The position numbers and the translations under genes are program-made. Under the pieces are notes generated by a model. The model worked only from the letters and a program-made list of their open reading frames with translations. It made no database searches and was not told where the DNA came from. From NCBI RefSeq assembly GCF_001269885.1, contig NZ_LHVH01000017.1, forward strand, positions 248,001-312,000: a stretch of 64,000 nt of DNA, given 5' to 3'. Positions 8,507 to 18,190 of this stretch are shown one piece after another (position 1 is the first letter of the stretch; the number at the start of each line of letters is the position of its first letter). The DNA is from Pseudomonas kilonensis (GTDB lineage: Bacteria; Pseudomonadota; Gammaproteobacteria; Pseudomonadales; Pseudomonadaceae).

Positions 8507-8705
8507 ATCGCGGGCAAGCCTTGCTCCCACAGGTCATGTACAAGTCTTGCTCCCACAGGTGATGTACAAGCCTTGTTCCCACAGGTGATGTACAAGCCTT
8601 GTTCCCACAGGTCATGTACAAGTCTTGCTCCCACAGGTGATGTACAAGCCTTGTTCCTACAGGTGATGTAGCCCTTGTGGGAGCAAGGCTTGCCCGCGAT
8701 GGCAT
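8507..8705. repeat. REP-derived tandem array, 26-bp unit
   Basis: A half REP (ATCGCGGGCAAGCCTTGCTCCCAC) is followed by five 26-bp units (8531-8660) built as AGGTGATGTACAAG plus CCTTGTTCCCAC, with two units carrying TCTTGCTCCCAC instead. A sixth partial unit follows, then the opposite REP arm GTGGGAGCAAGGCTTGCCCGCGAT. The array sits between convergent EamA genes and probably arose by slippage or unequal exchange of one REP arm. Confidence 0.9.
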
Positions 8706-8724
8706 CTTTCGCTACACCGATGAA

Positions 8725-9633
8725 CTACCGGGCAGACGCTTCAGCCGGTTTCACAACCGCAGGCTTGAGCACCAACCACAACGCCGCCGCAATCAACACC
8801 CCGCCATACAAATGCGCCATCCCCAACGGCTCATCCAGCAGCAACGCCCCCCACAGCACGCCGAACGGCGGGATCAGGAAGGTCACCGTCATCGATTTGA
8901 CCGGGCCGATGGAACTGAGCAGGCGGAAATAAAGGATGTACGCCAACGCGGTACACACCAGGCCCAGCCCCAGCAATGACAACCAGACGCTCCAGCCACC
9001 CCAGCTGGCCGGTGGTTGGCTGATGACGCTGTAGCCAAACAGCGGCAGCAAGAACACCGTGGCGCCGAACATGCTGCCCAGGGCCGAGAGACGGCTGTCC
9101 AGGCCCCCTTGCTGATCGAGCCAGCGACGGGTGAGGAAACCGGCGAAGCCGTAGCAGGTGGTGGCCAGCAGGCAGGCGAGGGCGCCCATCAACAATTGCA
9201 GGTCGAACGCCACCGGGCCGGCGCGGGTCAGGATGCCGACACCGAGCAGCCCAAGGAAGACACCGCCGACCTTGGCCAGAGTAAGTTTTTCACTGAAGAA
9301 CAAGCCGCCGATCAACACCCCCATCAACGGCGTGGTGGCGTTGAAGATCGCCGAGTAACCGGCCGGCAGCACCTGGGCCGCCAGCGAATAGAACGTGGCC
9401 GGAATGCCGGAGTTGATCAGCCCCAGCCCCATCACGACCTTGAGCTTGCCGCGAAAATTCCAGTCGACGCGCATCAGGGCCAGGATCACCAGCAGTCCGA
9501 CGAAGGCGATGGACACGCGAAAAAATGCCGTGGGGATGGTGCCAATGACGGGGGCGATAATGCGCATGAACAGGAAACTGGCGCCCCAGATGGCGGCCAG
9601 TGACAGTAAACGCAGGATATCGACGAGGTTCAC
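8725..9633 (-). CDS. EamA-family (DMT superfamily) transporter
   Basis: A 302-residue protein with about ten membrane segments and two EamA repeats; AAIWGASFLFMRI near the N-terminus is a family signature, and the second repeat starts near LACLLATTCYGFAG. Pro and Gly residues in helices are conserved as in DMT exporters. The C-terminus is soluble (VVKPAEASAR). It is convergent with the EamA gene at 7612-8475, but the two sequences are only distantly alike, so they are not a recent duplication. Substrate unknown. The start ATG at 9633 faces aceK across 130 bases. Confidence 0.85.
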   Translation of the reverse strand: MNLVDILRLLSLAAIWGASFLFMRIIAPVIGTIPTAFFRVSIAFVGLLVILALMRVDWNFRGKLKVVMGLGLINSGIPATFYSLAAQVLPAGYSAIFNATTPLMGVLIGGLFFSEKLTLAKVGGVFLGLLGVGILTRAGPVAFDLQLLMGALACLLATTCYGFAGFLTRRWLDQQGGLDSRLSALGSMFGATVFLLPLFGYSVISQPPASWGGWSVWLSLLGLGLVCTALAYILYFRLLSSIGPVKSMTVTFLIPPFGVLWGALLLDEPLGMAHLYGGVLIAAALWLVLKPAVVKPAEASAR

Positions 9634-9763
9634 GAGTCATTCCTTCCTTGATTGGGTGGCAAGTGTCGCCGCCCTGAATAGCGATGGCAATGGTTGCGTT
9701 GCCGCGTGATTGGCCTCTAAGCTCAGTCGCCAATAACAAGCATGACCCGCCGAGGTTTACCCT

Positions 9764-11485
9764 ATGCCGCAGCCATGGCCCGCCCTCGAAATCGCCCGTT
9801 CGATCCTCGACGGCTTCGACGATTATCGTGAGCATTTCCGGCAGATCACCGATGGCGCTCGCGCCCGGTTCGAACAGGCCTTGTGGCTGGAGGCGCAAAC
9901 GGCTTCGGCGGCGCGCATCAACTTGTATGAAGAAAAAGTCGTCGAAACCGTCGCCAGGCTGCACAACGCCTTCGATGACGAAACACTGATGGACGTGAGC
10001 TGCTGGCCGCTGGTCAAGAGCGCCTACATCAGCCTGATCGACCTGCGCTTCGACGATGAGCTGTCGGAAACCTGGTACAACTCGATCTTCTGCGGGTTGT
10101 TCAGCCACGACCTGATCAGCGACGGCACCATGTTCATCCACACCACCCGGCCCAGTCTGCGCCGGGCCCGCGCCGCCCAGACCCGCACCTACAAACCCCA
10201 GGGGCAGTTGGACCGGATGCTGGCGAGCGTGTTCGCCGATTACCGTTTCAGCGAGGACTACGCCGATCTACCGGGTGACCTGCAGCGCCTCGAAGCGCAA
10301 TTGCGCGAGAACCTGCCCGACTGGGTCTGCAAGGACCCGGAACTGACGGTGGAGTTGTTTTCTTCAGTGCTCTATCGCAACAAGGGCGCCTACCTGGTGG
10401 GCCGGATCTACACCCGCGAGGACCAATGGCCGCTGGTGATCCCGCTGTTGCACCGCGAGGGCCGAGGTATCCAGATCGATGCGCTGATTACCGACGAGGC
10501 GCAGGTGTCGATCATCTTCTCGTTCACCCGCTCGTACTTCATGGTGGACGTGCCGGTGCCGGCGGAATTCATCGGCTTTCTCAAGCGCATCCTGCCGGGC
10601 AAGCACATCGCCGAGTTGTACACCTCCATCGGTTTCTACAAGCACGGCAAGTCCGAGTTCTACCGGGCACTGATCAACCACCTGGCGAATACCGACGACC
10701 AGTTCATCATGGCCCCGGGTGTGCGTGGCATGGTCATGAGCGTGTTCACCCTGCCGGGCTTCAACACGGTATTCAAGATCATCAAGGACCGCTTCTCGCC
10801 GTCGAAAAACGTCGACCGGGCCACGGTGATCGAGAAGTACCGCCTGGTGAAAAGCGTCGACCGGGTCGGGCGCATGGCCGATACCCAGGAGTTCGCCGAT
10901 TTCCGTTTTCCCCTGAGCAAATTCGAGCCGGCGTGCCTGGAGGAACTGTTGGAAGTGGCGCCGTCCACGGTGTCGGTGGAAGGCGAGACGGTGTTGATTC
11001 GCCACTGCTGGACCGAACGCCGGATGACGCCGCTGAACCTGTACCTGGAAAATGCCAACCCGGACCAGGTGCGCGAGGCGCTGGAAGACTATGGCCTGGC
11101 TATCAAGCAACTGGCGGCGGCCAATATCTTCCCCGGCGACATGCTGCTCAAGAACTTCGGCGTGACCCGCCACGGCCGCGTGGTGTTCTACGACTACGAT
11201 GAAATCTGCTTCCTGACCGAAGCCAACTTCCGCCACATCCCCCAGCCCCGCACACCGGAAGACGAAATGGCCTCCGAGCCCTGGTACTCCATCGGCCCGC
11301 TGGACGTCTTCCCCGAAGAGTTCCCGCCGTTCCTGTTCGCCGACGCCGGGCAGCGCAAGCTGTTCGACCAATTGCACGGCGAGTTGTACAACGCCGACTA
11401 CTGGAAAGGCCTGCAAGAGGCGATTCGGGCGGGGAAGGTGATCGATGTGTTCCCGTATCGGCGCAAGGACCTGGACAACGAATAA
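9764..11485 (+). CDS. aceK: Isocitrate dehydrogenase kinase/phosphatase
   Basis: A 573-residue bifunctional enzyme that phosphorylates and dephosphorylates isocitrate dehydrogenase, directing carbon between the TCA cycle and the glyoxylate shunt. The ATP-binding motif APGVRGMVM is at residues 317-325. The regulatory N-terminal half and the kinase-like C-terminal half with [20 protein letters not shown] (about 472-491) are both present. The length matches the family. In enterobacteria aceK follows aceBA, but here it stands alone, as usual in pseudomonads. The start at ATG 9764 gives the normal N-terminus. Confidence 0.95.
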   Translation: MPQPWPALEIARSILDGFDDYREHFRQITDGARARFEQALWLEAQTASAARINLYEEKVVETVARLHNAFDDETLMDVSCWPLVKSAYISLIDLRFDDELSETWYNSIFCGLFSHDLISDGTMFIHTTRPSLRRARAAQTRTYKPQGQLDRMLASVFADYRFSEDYADLPGDLQRLEAQLRENLPDWVCKDPELTVELFSSVLYRNKGAYLVGRIYTREDQWPLVIPLLHREGRGIQIDALITDEAQVSIIFSFTRSYFMVDVPVPAEFIGFLKRILPGKHIAELYTSIGFYKHGKSEFYRALINHLANTDDQFIMAPGVRGMVMSVFTLPGFNTVFKIIKDRFSPSKNVDRATVIEKYRLVKSVDRVGRMADTQEFADFRFPLSKFEPACLEELLEVAPSTVSVEGETVLIRHCWTERRMTPLNLYLENANPDQVREALEDYGLAIKQLAAANIFPGDMLLKNFGVTRHGRVVFYDYDEICFLTEANFRHIPQPRTPEDEMASEPWYSIGPLDVFPEEFPPFLFADAGQRKLFDQLHGELYNADYWKGLQEAIRAGKVIDVFPYRRKDLDNE

Positions 11486-11508
11486 CCCGGCAAGAGCCCT
11501 CAAAAAAC

Positions 11509-11599
11509 CTGTGGGAGCAAGGCTTGCCCGCGATGAAGATGACGCGGTCTCCCGGGGGACCGAGGCGCCTGTATCGCGAGCAAGCTTTGCTCCCACAGG
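11509..11599. repeat. REP pair (GTGGGAGC type)
   Basis: CTGTGGGAGCAAGGCTTGCCCGCGAT and ATCGCGAGCAAGCTTTGCTCCCACAGG in inverted orientation, between aceK and hrpA. Confidence 0.9.
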
Positions 11600-11662
11600 T
11601 TTATTTGTGCGCAAATCTGCGACAATCGCCCCCTGCTCAAACCGACGACCCTTGCGTACCTG

Positions 11663-14600
11663 ATGACTGACCAAGCCCCCGCTATCGACAAGCTGCTGAA
11701 AAACCTCGACCACGCCATGCTCGCCGACCGTCACCGGTTGCGGCGCCAGTTGCTCGAGCTGCGCAAGAAGCCCGACGAGGCCAAGCTGGCTCAGTGGGTA
11801 ACGCGCATGCAAGCGTCGTGCGATCAGGTGCTGGCGCGCAAGGCGAGCCTGCCGGTGATCCGCTACGACGACAATTTGCCGATTGCCGCCAAGCGCGACG
11901 AAATCAAGGACGCGCTGCTCAAGCACCAGGTGTTGATCATTGCCGGCGAAACCGGCTCGGGCAAAACCACGCAGTTGCCGAAGATCTGCCTGGAGATCGG
12001 TCGCGGCCAGCACGGCTTGATCGGCCACACCCAACCGCGCCGGATCGCCGCGCGCAGTGTGGCGAGCCGGGTGGCCGAGGAACTGGCCACGCCCTTGGGG
12101 GCGCTGGTGGGTTATCAGGTGCGGTTCGAGGACCAGAGCGACGCCAACACCCTGATCAAGCTGATGACCGACGGCATCCTGCTGGCCGAGACCCAGAATG
12201 ACCGCTACCTCGAGCGCTACGACACGATCATCGTCGACGAAGCCCACGAACGCAGCCTGAACATCGACTTCCTGCTCGGCTACCTCAAAACCCTGCTGCC
12301 GCGCCGACCGGACCTGAAAGTCATCATCACCTCGGCGACCATCGACCTGAAGCGCTTCTCCAAGCATTTCGATGACGCGCCGATCGTGGAAGTCTCGGGC
12401 CGCACCTTCCCGGTGGAAACCTGGTATCGCCCGCTGACCCTGGAGCAGGACGAGGAGGGCAACCGGGTCGAGGACGACTTGACCGTCGACCAGGCGATCC
12501 TCGCCGTCCTCGACGAAATCGCCGCCTACGAGCGTAGCGAGCGGCGCAGCCCTGGGGACGTGCTGGTGTTCCTGCCGGGCGAGCGGGAGATTCGCGACGC
12601 CGCGGAGATGCTGCGCAAGGCCCAGCTCAAGCACACCGAGATTCTGCCGCTGTATGCGCGACTGTCGCCGGCCGAACAGCAGCGCATCTTCCAGTCCCAC
12701 CCGGGCCGTCGTGTGGTGCTGGCGACCAACGTCGCCGAAACCTCGCTGACCGTGCCGGGCATCCGCTACGTGATCGACAGCGGCACCGCGCGCATCAGCC
12801 GCTACAGCTATCGGGCCAAGGTCCAGCGCCTGCCCATCGAAGCCATTTCCCAGGCCAGTGCCAATCAGCGCAAGGGCCGCTGCGGGCGCGTCGAGCCGGG
12901 GATTTGCGTGCGGCTGTACAGCGAAGAAGATTTTCTTGGACGGCCGGAATTTACCGACCCGGAAATCCTGCGCACTAACTTGGCGGCGGTGATCCTGCAG
13001 ATGCTGCACCTGCGCCTGGGTGAGATCACCGATTTCCCGTTCATCGAACCGCCGGATGGCAAGGCCATCAGTGACGGTTTCAATCTGCTGCAAGAATTGT
13101 CAGCGGTGGACCGCAACAGCCAGCTGACTCCGCTCGGTCGTCAGTTGGCGCGCCTGCCGGTAGACCCGCGCATGGGCCGCATGCTGCTGGAAGCGGCCAA
13201 ACTGGGCAGCCTCCAGGAAGTGCTGATTGTCGCCAGCGCCATGTCGATCCAGGACCCGCGCGAGCGTCCGCCGGAGCGCCAACAGGCGGCGGACCAGGCC
13301 CACGCCCAGTGGAAGGACGCAGACTCGGACTTCGCCGGGCTGGTCAACCTGTGGCGCGGTTTCGAAGAGCAGCGCCAGGCCCTGACCGCCAGCCCGTTGC
13401 GCAACTGGTGCCGCAAGAACTTCCTCAATTACCTGCGCCTGCGCGAGTGGCGTGACTCCCATCGGCAGTTGAGCCTGATCTGCCGCGACATGCAGTTGAG
13501 CCTCAACAAAGAACCGGCCGACTTTCCGAAACTGCACAAGGCGGTGCTCTCGGGCCTGTTGAGCCAGATCGGCCAGAAAACCGAAGACGGCGACTACCTG
13601 GGCGCTCGCCAGCGGCGGTTCTGGGTCCACCCCTCGTCGGGCCTGGGCAAGAAGCGTCCGCAATGGCTGATGACCGCCGAGTTGGTGGAAACCACCAAGC
13701 TGTACGCGCGCATGGTCGCCAAGATCGAGCCGGACTGGATCGAGCCGCTGGCCGGGCACCTGATCAAGAAAAACCACTTCGAACCCCATTGGGAGAAGAA
13801 GCGCGGGCAGGTGGTGGCCTATGAGCAAATCACCCTGTTCGGGCTCATCGTCGTTGGTCGGCGGCCAGTGCATTACGGGCCGGTGGACCCGGTGGTCTCC
13901 CGTGAACTGTTCATCCGCGAGGCGTTGGTGCGCGGCGAGATCCAGTCCAAGGCCAAGTGCCTGAGCGCCAATACCCGGTTGCTGGAGCAACTCGACGAGC
14001 TGGAAGCCAAGGCCCGTCGCCGCGACATCCTGGCGGACGAGGAAACCCTGTTTGCCTTCTACGACGCGCGCTTGCCGGCCGAGATCCACCAGACCGCGAC
14101 GTTCGACAGCTGGTACCGGATCAACAGCCAGAAAGACCCGCAACTGCTGATCATGCGCGAAGAAGACGTGCTGGCCCGCGAAGCCAGCGAAGTCACCGCC
14201 GCACATTACCCCGACACCTTGCGCGTCGGTGACCTGACCTTGCCGCTGAGCTATCACTTCGAGCCCAACCACCCGCGCGACGGCGTGACGTTGCGAGTGC
14301 CGGCGCCGCTGCTGCCGATGCTGCCGCCGGAACGCCTGGAATGGTTGGTGCCGGGGGTGATCGAAGCCAAGTGCATAGCCCTGGTGCGCAACCTGCCCAA
14401 GGCCTTGCGCAAGAACTTCGTGCCGGTGCCGGATTTCGTCAAGGCGGCGCTGCAACGCATCACGTTCGCCGAGGGCTCTTTGCCGCAGTCCCTGGGCCGT
14501 GAGCTGCTGCGCATGACCGGGGCGCGGGTCAGTGACGAAGCCTGGGCTGAAGCCGCCCAGCAGGTGGAAAGCCACCTGCGCATGAACCTGGAAATCGTCG

Positions 14601-15574
14601 ACGGCCAGGGCAAGTTCCTCGGCGAGGGCCGCGACCTGGCCGAGCTGACGGCGCGTTTTGCCGAAGCCAGCCAGGCGGCCTTGGCCGTGCCGCAAACGGC
14701 GAAAAGCCAGGCACCGGTGGAGGCGAAGGTCTTCGCGCCGGTGGCCGAGAAAACCCAACAGAAGATCGCCGGGCTGTCGATGACGGTCTACCCGGCGCTG
14801 GTGGAAGAGGGCGGCGTGGTCAAGGAAGGGCGTTTCCCGACGCCGGCCGAAGCCGAGTTCCAGCATCGCCGCGCCTTGCAGCGCCTGCTGATGCAGCAAT
14901 TGGCCGAATCGGCGAAGTTCCTGCGTGGCAAGCTGCCGGGGCTGACGGAGCTGGGCCTGCTGTACCGCGACCTGGGCCGCATCGACAGCCTGGTGGAAGA
15001 CATCCTGCTCGCCAGCCTCGACAGTTGTGTGCTCGAAGGCGAAGCGAGCCTGCCCCGTGACGGCGCCGCACTGGCCTCCCTGGCCGAGCGCAAGCGCGGC
15101 GGCTGGACCGAGCACGCCGAGCGTCTGGCGAAACTGACCCTGGACATCCTCAAGCTCTGGCATGGCCTGCAAAAACGCTTCAAGGGCAAGATCGATCTGG
15201 CCCAGGCCGTGGCGCTGAACGATATCAAGCAGCAACTCAGCCACCTGGTGTACCCGGGCTTCGTCCGCGAAACCCCGCATCAATGGCTCAAGGAATTGCC
15301 GCGCTACCTCAAGGCCATCGAGCAACGCTTCGAGAAGCTCGGTAGCCAGGTACAGAAAGACCGGGTCTGGAGCGGCGAGCTGTCGAACCTCTGGGCCCAA
15401 TATCAGGCCCGCGCCAGCAAACACGCCCAGGAAGGCAAGCGTGATCCGCAACTGGAGCTGTACCGCTGGTGGCTGGAGGAATACCGGGTGTCGCTGTTCG
15501 CCCAGCAACTGGGGACCAAGGTGCCGATCTCGGACAAGCGCCTGGGCAAGCAGTGGGGGCAGGTGGAGGGTTGA
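11663..15574 (+). CDS. hrpA: ATP-dependent RNA helicase HrpA
   Basis: A 1303-residue DEAH-box helicase. Walker A GETGSGKT is at 95-102 and DEAH at 192-195, with SAT motif III in IITSATIDLKRF and the motif VI region QRKGRCGRVEPG. These are followed by the HA2/OB-fold region and the long C-terminal DUF3418 domain that defines HrpA. It unwinds RNA and has been linked in E. coli to fimbrial mRNA processing and resolving stalled ribosomes. The length agrees with the family (about 1300). Large antisense frames across it are GC-skew shadows. The start at ATG 11663 has no strong Shine-Dalgarno sequence. Confidence 0.95.
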   Translation: MTDQAPAIDKLLKNLDHAMLADRHRLRRQLLELRKKPDEAKLAQWVTRMQASCDQVLARKASLPVIRYDDNLPIAAKRDEIKDALLKHQVLIIAGETGSGKTTQLPKICLEIGRGQHGLIGHTQPRRIAARSVASRVAEELATPLGALVGYQVRFEDQSDANTLIKLMTDGILLAETQNDRYLERYDTIIVDEAHERSLNIDFLLGYLKTLLPRRPDLKVIITSATIDLKRFSKHFDDAPIVEVSGRTFPVETWYRPLTLEQDEEGNRVEDDLTVDQAILAVLDEIAAYERSERRSPGDVLVFLPGEREIRDAAEMLRKAQLKHTEILPLYARLSPAEQQRIFQSHPGRRVVLATNVAETSLTVPGIRYVIDSGTARISRYSYRAKVQRLPIEAISQASANQRKGRCGRVEPGICVRLYSEEDFLGRPEFTDPEILRTNLAAVILQMLHLRLGEITDFPFIEPPDGKAISDGFNLLQELSAVDRNSQLTPLGRQLARLPVDPRMGRMLLEAAKLGSLQEVLIVASAMSIQDPRERPPERQQAADQAHAQWKDADSDFAGLVNLWRGFEEQRQALTASPLRNWCRKNFLNYLRLREWRDSHRQLSLICRDMQLSLNKEPADFPKLHKAVLSGLLSQIGQKTEDGDYLGARQRRFWVHPSSGLGKKRPQWLMTAELVETTKLYARMVAKIEPDWIEPLAGHLIKKNHFEPHWEKKRGQVVAYEQITLFGLIVVGRRPVHYGPVDPVVSRELFIREALVRGEIQSKAKCLSANTRLLEQLDELEAKARRRDILADEETLFAFYDARLPAEIHQTATFDSWYRINSQKDPQLLIMREEDVLAREASEVTAAHYPDTLRVGDLTLPLSYHFEPNHPRDGVTLRVPAPLLPMLPPERLEWLVPGVIEAKCIALVRNLPKALRKNFVPVPDFVKAALQRITFAEGSLPQSLGRELLRMTGARVSDEAWAEAAQQVESHLRMNLEIVDGQGKFLGEGRDLAELTARFAEASQAALAVPQTAKSQAPVEAKVFAPVAEKTQQKIAGLSMTVYPALVEEGGVVKEGRFPTPAEAEFQHRRALQRLLMQQLAESAKFLRGKLPGLTELGLLYRDLGRIDSLVEDILLASLDSCVLEGEASLPRDGAALASLAERKRGGWTEHAERLAKLTLDILKLWHGLQKRFKGKIDLAQAVALNDIKQQLSHLVYPGFVRETPHQWLKELPRYLKAIEQRFEKLGSQVQKDRVWSGELSNLWAQYQARASKHAQEGKRDPQLELYRWWLEEYRVSLFAQQLGTKVPISDKRLGKQWGQVEG

Positions 15575-15603
15575 TCAGATAAGTTGGACAGCACCGCATA
15601 TAC

Positions 15604-15697
15604 CCTGTGGGAGCGGGCTTGCTCGCGAAGGCTGTGGATCAGCTTGCATTTATAGTGAATGTACAACCGCTTTCGCGAGCAAGCCCGCTCCCACAGG
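15604..15697. repeat. REP pair (GTGGGAGCGGGCTTGCTCGCGAA variant)
   Basis: CTGTGGGAGCGGGCTTGCTCGCGAA and its inverse TTCGCGAGCAAGCCCGCTCCCACAG flank a spacer of about 45 bases. This GCGGGC subtype recurs at 30492-30583. Confidence 0.9.
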
Positions 15698-15858
15698 GTT
15701 TTGTGTCGTAAGTAAGGGAGAATGGGCCAAACGCCAGCGTTTATGGCAAACTTCGCGGCTATAAATGCCGGTCCCGTGGTTTTGAGCTTCAATGCCTCGG
15801 GCGGATCGGAATAAAGCGATGCCAGGGCTGCTTCCCCGGATGGAAAAAGTCCCTTTGT

Positions 15859-15882
15859 GTATTGGTACGTCGGTACCAATAC
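15859..15882. promoter_or_regulatory. Perfect 10-bp inverted repeat upstream of the FabH-like gene
   Basis: GTATTGGTAC (15859-15868) and GTACCAATAC (15873-15882) are exact inverse complements with a 4-base spacer GTCG. The site lies 30 bases before the ATG at 15913. The form suits a dimeric TetR- or GntR-type regulator; it does not resemble the known PsrA box. Confidence 0.6.
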
Positions 15883-15912
15883 TTTCTGCCTGAACAGATC
15901 AGAGACACGACC

Positions 15913-17034
15913 ATGCATAACGTCGTCATCAGCGGCACCGGCCTGTACACCCCGGCCAACAGCATCTCCAACGAAGAGCTGGTGCAATCTTTCAATACCT
16001 ATGTCACGCAATTCAACGCCGACAACGCCGACGCCATCGTGCGCGGTGAAGTCGAGGCCTTGACCGAATCCAACGCCGCGTTCATCGAAAAAGCCTCCGG
16101 CATCAAGAGCCGCTTTGTCATGGACAAGGACGGCATCCTCGATCCACAACGCATGACCCCACGGTTGCCCGAGCGCTCCAACGACGAATGGTCGGTGCTG
16201 TGTGAAATGGCCATCGGTGCCGCGAAACAGGCCCTGGAGCGCGCCGGCCGCACCGTCGCCGACATCGACGGGGTGATCGTCGCCTGTTCCAACCTGCAGC
16301 GTGCGTACCCGGCCATCGCCATCGAAGTCCAGGAAGCCCTGGGCATCGAAGGTTTCGGTTTCGACATGAACGTGGCCTGTTCCTCGGCGACCTTCGGTAT
16401 CCAGGCTGCGGCCAACAGTGTGCAACTGGGCCAGGCCCGGGCGATCCTGATGGTCAACCCGGAAGTGTGCACCGGCCACCTGAACTTCCGTGATCGTGAC
16501 AGCCACTTCATCTTCGGCGACGCGGCCACCGCCGTGATCATCGAGCGGGCGGACCTGGCGACTTCGCCGTACCAGTTCGACGTGGTCAGCACCAAGCTGC
16601 TGACCAAGTTCTCCAACAATATCCGCAACAACTTCGGCTTCCTCAACCGCGCCGCGGAAGAAGGCGCCGGTAGCCGCGACAAGCTGTTCGTCCAGGAAGG
16701 CCGCAAGGTGTTCCGCGACGTCTGCCCGATGGTGGCCGAGCTGATCGGTACCCACCTGGAAGAAAACCAGCTGAACGTTGGCGAGGTGAAGCGCTTCTGG
16801 CTGCACCAGGCCAACCTGAGCATGAACCACTTGATCGTGCGCAAACTGCTGGGACGCGAAGCCACCGAAGCGGAGGCGCCGGTGATCCTCGACCGCTACG
16901 CCAACACCAGTTCGGCGGGTTCGGTGATTGCATTCCACACATACCAGGATGACCTGCCCAGCGGCTCGGTTGCCGTACTCAGCTCGTTCGGCGCCGGTTA
17001 TTCGATTGGCAGCGTGATTTTGCGCAAGCGTTGA
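15913..17034 (+). CDS. Beta-ketoacyl-ACP synthase III-like (FabH2 / PA3286 type)
   Basis: A 373-residue thiolase-fold condensing enzyme with the catalytic triad C156 (NVACSSATFG), H298 (WLHQANLSMN) and N331 (YANTSSAGS). It is longer than housekeeping FabH (about 320), with an insert at residues 25-55, and resembles the P. aeruginosa PA3286 protein. That protein, as I recall, condenses octanoyl-CoA with malonyl-ACP and so feeds beta-oxidation intermediates into fatty acid synthesis. ATG 15913 is chosen because MHNVVISGTG is the conserved family start. As in P. aeruginosa, an ECF sigma gene and a small zinc-finger gene follow. A palindrome 30 bases upstream is a candidate operator. Confidence 0.85.
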   Translation: MHNVVISGTGLYTPANSISNEELVQSFNTYVTQFNADNADAIVRGEVEALTESNAAFIEKASGIKSRFVMDKDGILDPQRMTPRLPERSNDEWSVLCEMAIGAAKQALERAGRTVADIDGVIVACSNLQRAYPAIAIEVQEALGIEGFGFDMNVACSSATFGIQAAANSVQLGQARAILMVNPEVCTGHLNFRDRDSHFIFGDAATAVIIERADLATSPYQFDVVSTKLLTKFSNNIRNNFGFLNRAAEEGAGSRDKLFVQEGRKVFRDVCPMVAELIGTHLEENQLNVGEVKRFWLHQANLSMNHLIVRKLLGREATEAEAPVILDRYANTSSAGSVIAFHTYQDDLPSGSVAVLSSFGAGYSIGSVILRKR

Positions 17035-17060
17035 TCCACTGTTGCTGCGTCGAGTTTTTT

Positions 17061-17180
17061 TGTGGGGGCAAGTCCTTGTGGGAGCAAAGCTTGCTCGCGA
17101 AACAGGCGACTCGGTTTATGGAGGACCGCGTCGCCTGCATCGCGGGCAAGCCTTGCTCCCACAAGTCTTGCTCCCACAAG
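17061..17180. repeat. REP pair with an extra half copy
   Basis: TGTGGGAGCAAAGCTTGCTCGCGAA at about 17077 pairs with ATCGCGGGCAAGCCTTGCTCCCACAA. An additional arm (GTCTTGCTCCCACAAG) follows directly, and a degenerate TGTGGGGGCAAG precedes it. It lies between the FabH-like and sigma genes. Confidence 0.85.
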
Positions 17181-17218
17181 CTGCAACAACCGCGATCTAT
17201 CCAGCAATAGGGCGTTGA

Positions 17219-17830
17219 ATGACGATCACCGATGACACCCTCCTGCTCCAACGCCTCCTGGCCGGTGAGCAGCAGGCCTACAAGGAGCTGGTCAGCGCCT
17301 ACCAGAGCCCGATGCGCGCGGTGGCCTATGCCATCGTCGGCAGCCGCCATGCCGATGAAGTGGTGCAGGACGCGTGGTTGTCGGTGGTACGCAATCTCAG
17401 TGGGTTCCAGGGCCGTTCCAGCCTCAAGACCTGGCTGTTGACCATCACGGCCAACGCCGCCAAGGGGCGCTACAAGCAAAACCGCCGGGAAGTGCTGCTC
17501 GATGACCTTCCGTCCCCCCACGGTACCCTGGGCGATGATCGTTTCGCCGCCGATGGTCATTGGCTGCTGGCGCCGTTCGCCTGGCACCAGGACACGCCCG
17601 AGGCGCTGCTCACGATGAGCGAATTGCGCGATTGCCTGGAAAACACATTGCTCAGCCTGTCGGAACTGCAAGGCAGCGTGCTGACCCTGCGGGAACGTCA
17701 GGGCCTGGAACTCGACGAGATCTGTAATCTCCTGGACATCTCGCTCTCCAATGTACGCGTGCTGCTGCATCGAGCCCGACTGAAGGTCTTCGCGACTGTT
17801 GAACATTTCGAGGAAACCGGCGAATGCTGA
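17219..17830 (+). CDS. ECF-type RNA polymerase sigma factor
   Basis: A 203-residue sigma-70-family protein. Region 2 covers about residues 8-85 (core HADEVVQDAWLSVVRN, then SSLKTWLLTITANAAKGRYK). Region 4 covers about 135-190 (LRERQGLELDEICNLLDIS, then LSNVRVLLHRARLK), with an acidic linker between. There is no signal-receiver or SnoaL extension. The stop overlaps the start of the zinc-finger gene by 7 bases, the usual sigma/anti-sigma coupling. It corresponds in position to the sigma gene next to the FabH-like gene in P. aeruginosa. ATG 17219 has no strong ribosome site. The regulon is unknown; the adjacent fatty-acid gene hints at a lipid-related stress. Confidence 0.85.
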   Translation: MTITDDTLLLQRLLAGEQQAYKELVSAYQSPMRAVAYAIVGSRHADEVVQDAWLSVVRNLSGFQGRSSLKTWLLTITANAAKGRYKQNRREVLLDDLPSPHGTLGDDRFAADGHWLLAPFAWHQDTPEALLTMSELRDCLENTLLSLSELQGSVLTLRERQGLELDEICNLLDISLSNVRVLLHRARLKVFATVEHFEETGEC

Positions 17831-18060
17831 CCTGCAAGGAACAAGTGGCGCGCTCCAGCGACTATCTCGACGGACAACTGAGCTTTCGTGAACGCCTGAT
17901 GGTGCGCCATCACCTGATGTTCTGTGCCAAGTGCCGGCGTTTTATCCGCCAGATGCGCCTGATGCAGGCGACCCTCAAAAAACTGCCGCAACCACCGATT
18001 TCCGACCTGGATCACCTCGCCGAGAAACTCGCCGCCGAGCGCCGCAAAAACATCCGCTAA
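17824..18060 (+). CDS. Small zinc-finger (zf-HC2) protein, probable anti-sigma factor
   Basis: A 78-residue protein with the H-x3-C-x2-C arrangement (HHLMFCAKCRRF, His29/Cys33/Cys36 region) of zf-HC2 anti-sigma domains and an N-terminal Cys4 in MLTCKE. It lacks the membrane segment and periplasmic domain of typical ECF anti-sigmas, so if it holds the upstream sigma factor it must act as a soluble, possibly redox- or zinc-sensitive factor. Its ATG lies inside the sigma gene (7-base overlap), implying coupled translation and matched stoichiometry. Confidence 0.8.
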   Translation: MLTCKEQVARSSDYLDGQLSFRERLMVRHHLMFCAKCRRFIRQMRLMQATLKKLPQPPISDLDHLAEKLAAERRKNIR

Positions 18061-18063
18061 ACC

Positions 18064-18162
18064 CGTAGGAGCTGTCGAGTGCAACGAGGCTGCGATCTTT
18101 CCCCTAACGATTGAGTATCAAGCGAAGAGGCAAAAGATCGCAGGCTTCGCCAGCTCCTACGG
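18064..18162. repeat. Inverted repeat, GTAGGAGCTG family (second copy)
   Basis: CGTAGGAGCTGTCGAGTGCAACGAGGCTGCGATCTTT pairs with AAAGATCGCAGGCTTCGCCAGCTCCTACGG. It is the same family as 1627-1730 and here follows directly after the anti-sigma stop. Confidence 0.85.
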
Positions 18163-18190
18163 TTATTCCCATTCGAAGTAAAAAGTTCCG

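Noticed and set aside
10364..13093. Open frame of 909 codons on the minus strand
   Set aside because: It lies opposite aceK and hrpA, which match known families along their whole length. Such long antisense frames are expected in high-GC Pseudomonas DNA, and its product is a His/Gln/Val-rich shadow.
13100..15508. Open frame of 802 codons on the minus strand
   Set aside because: Shadow of hrpA for the same reason.
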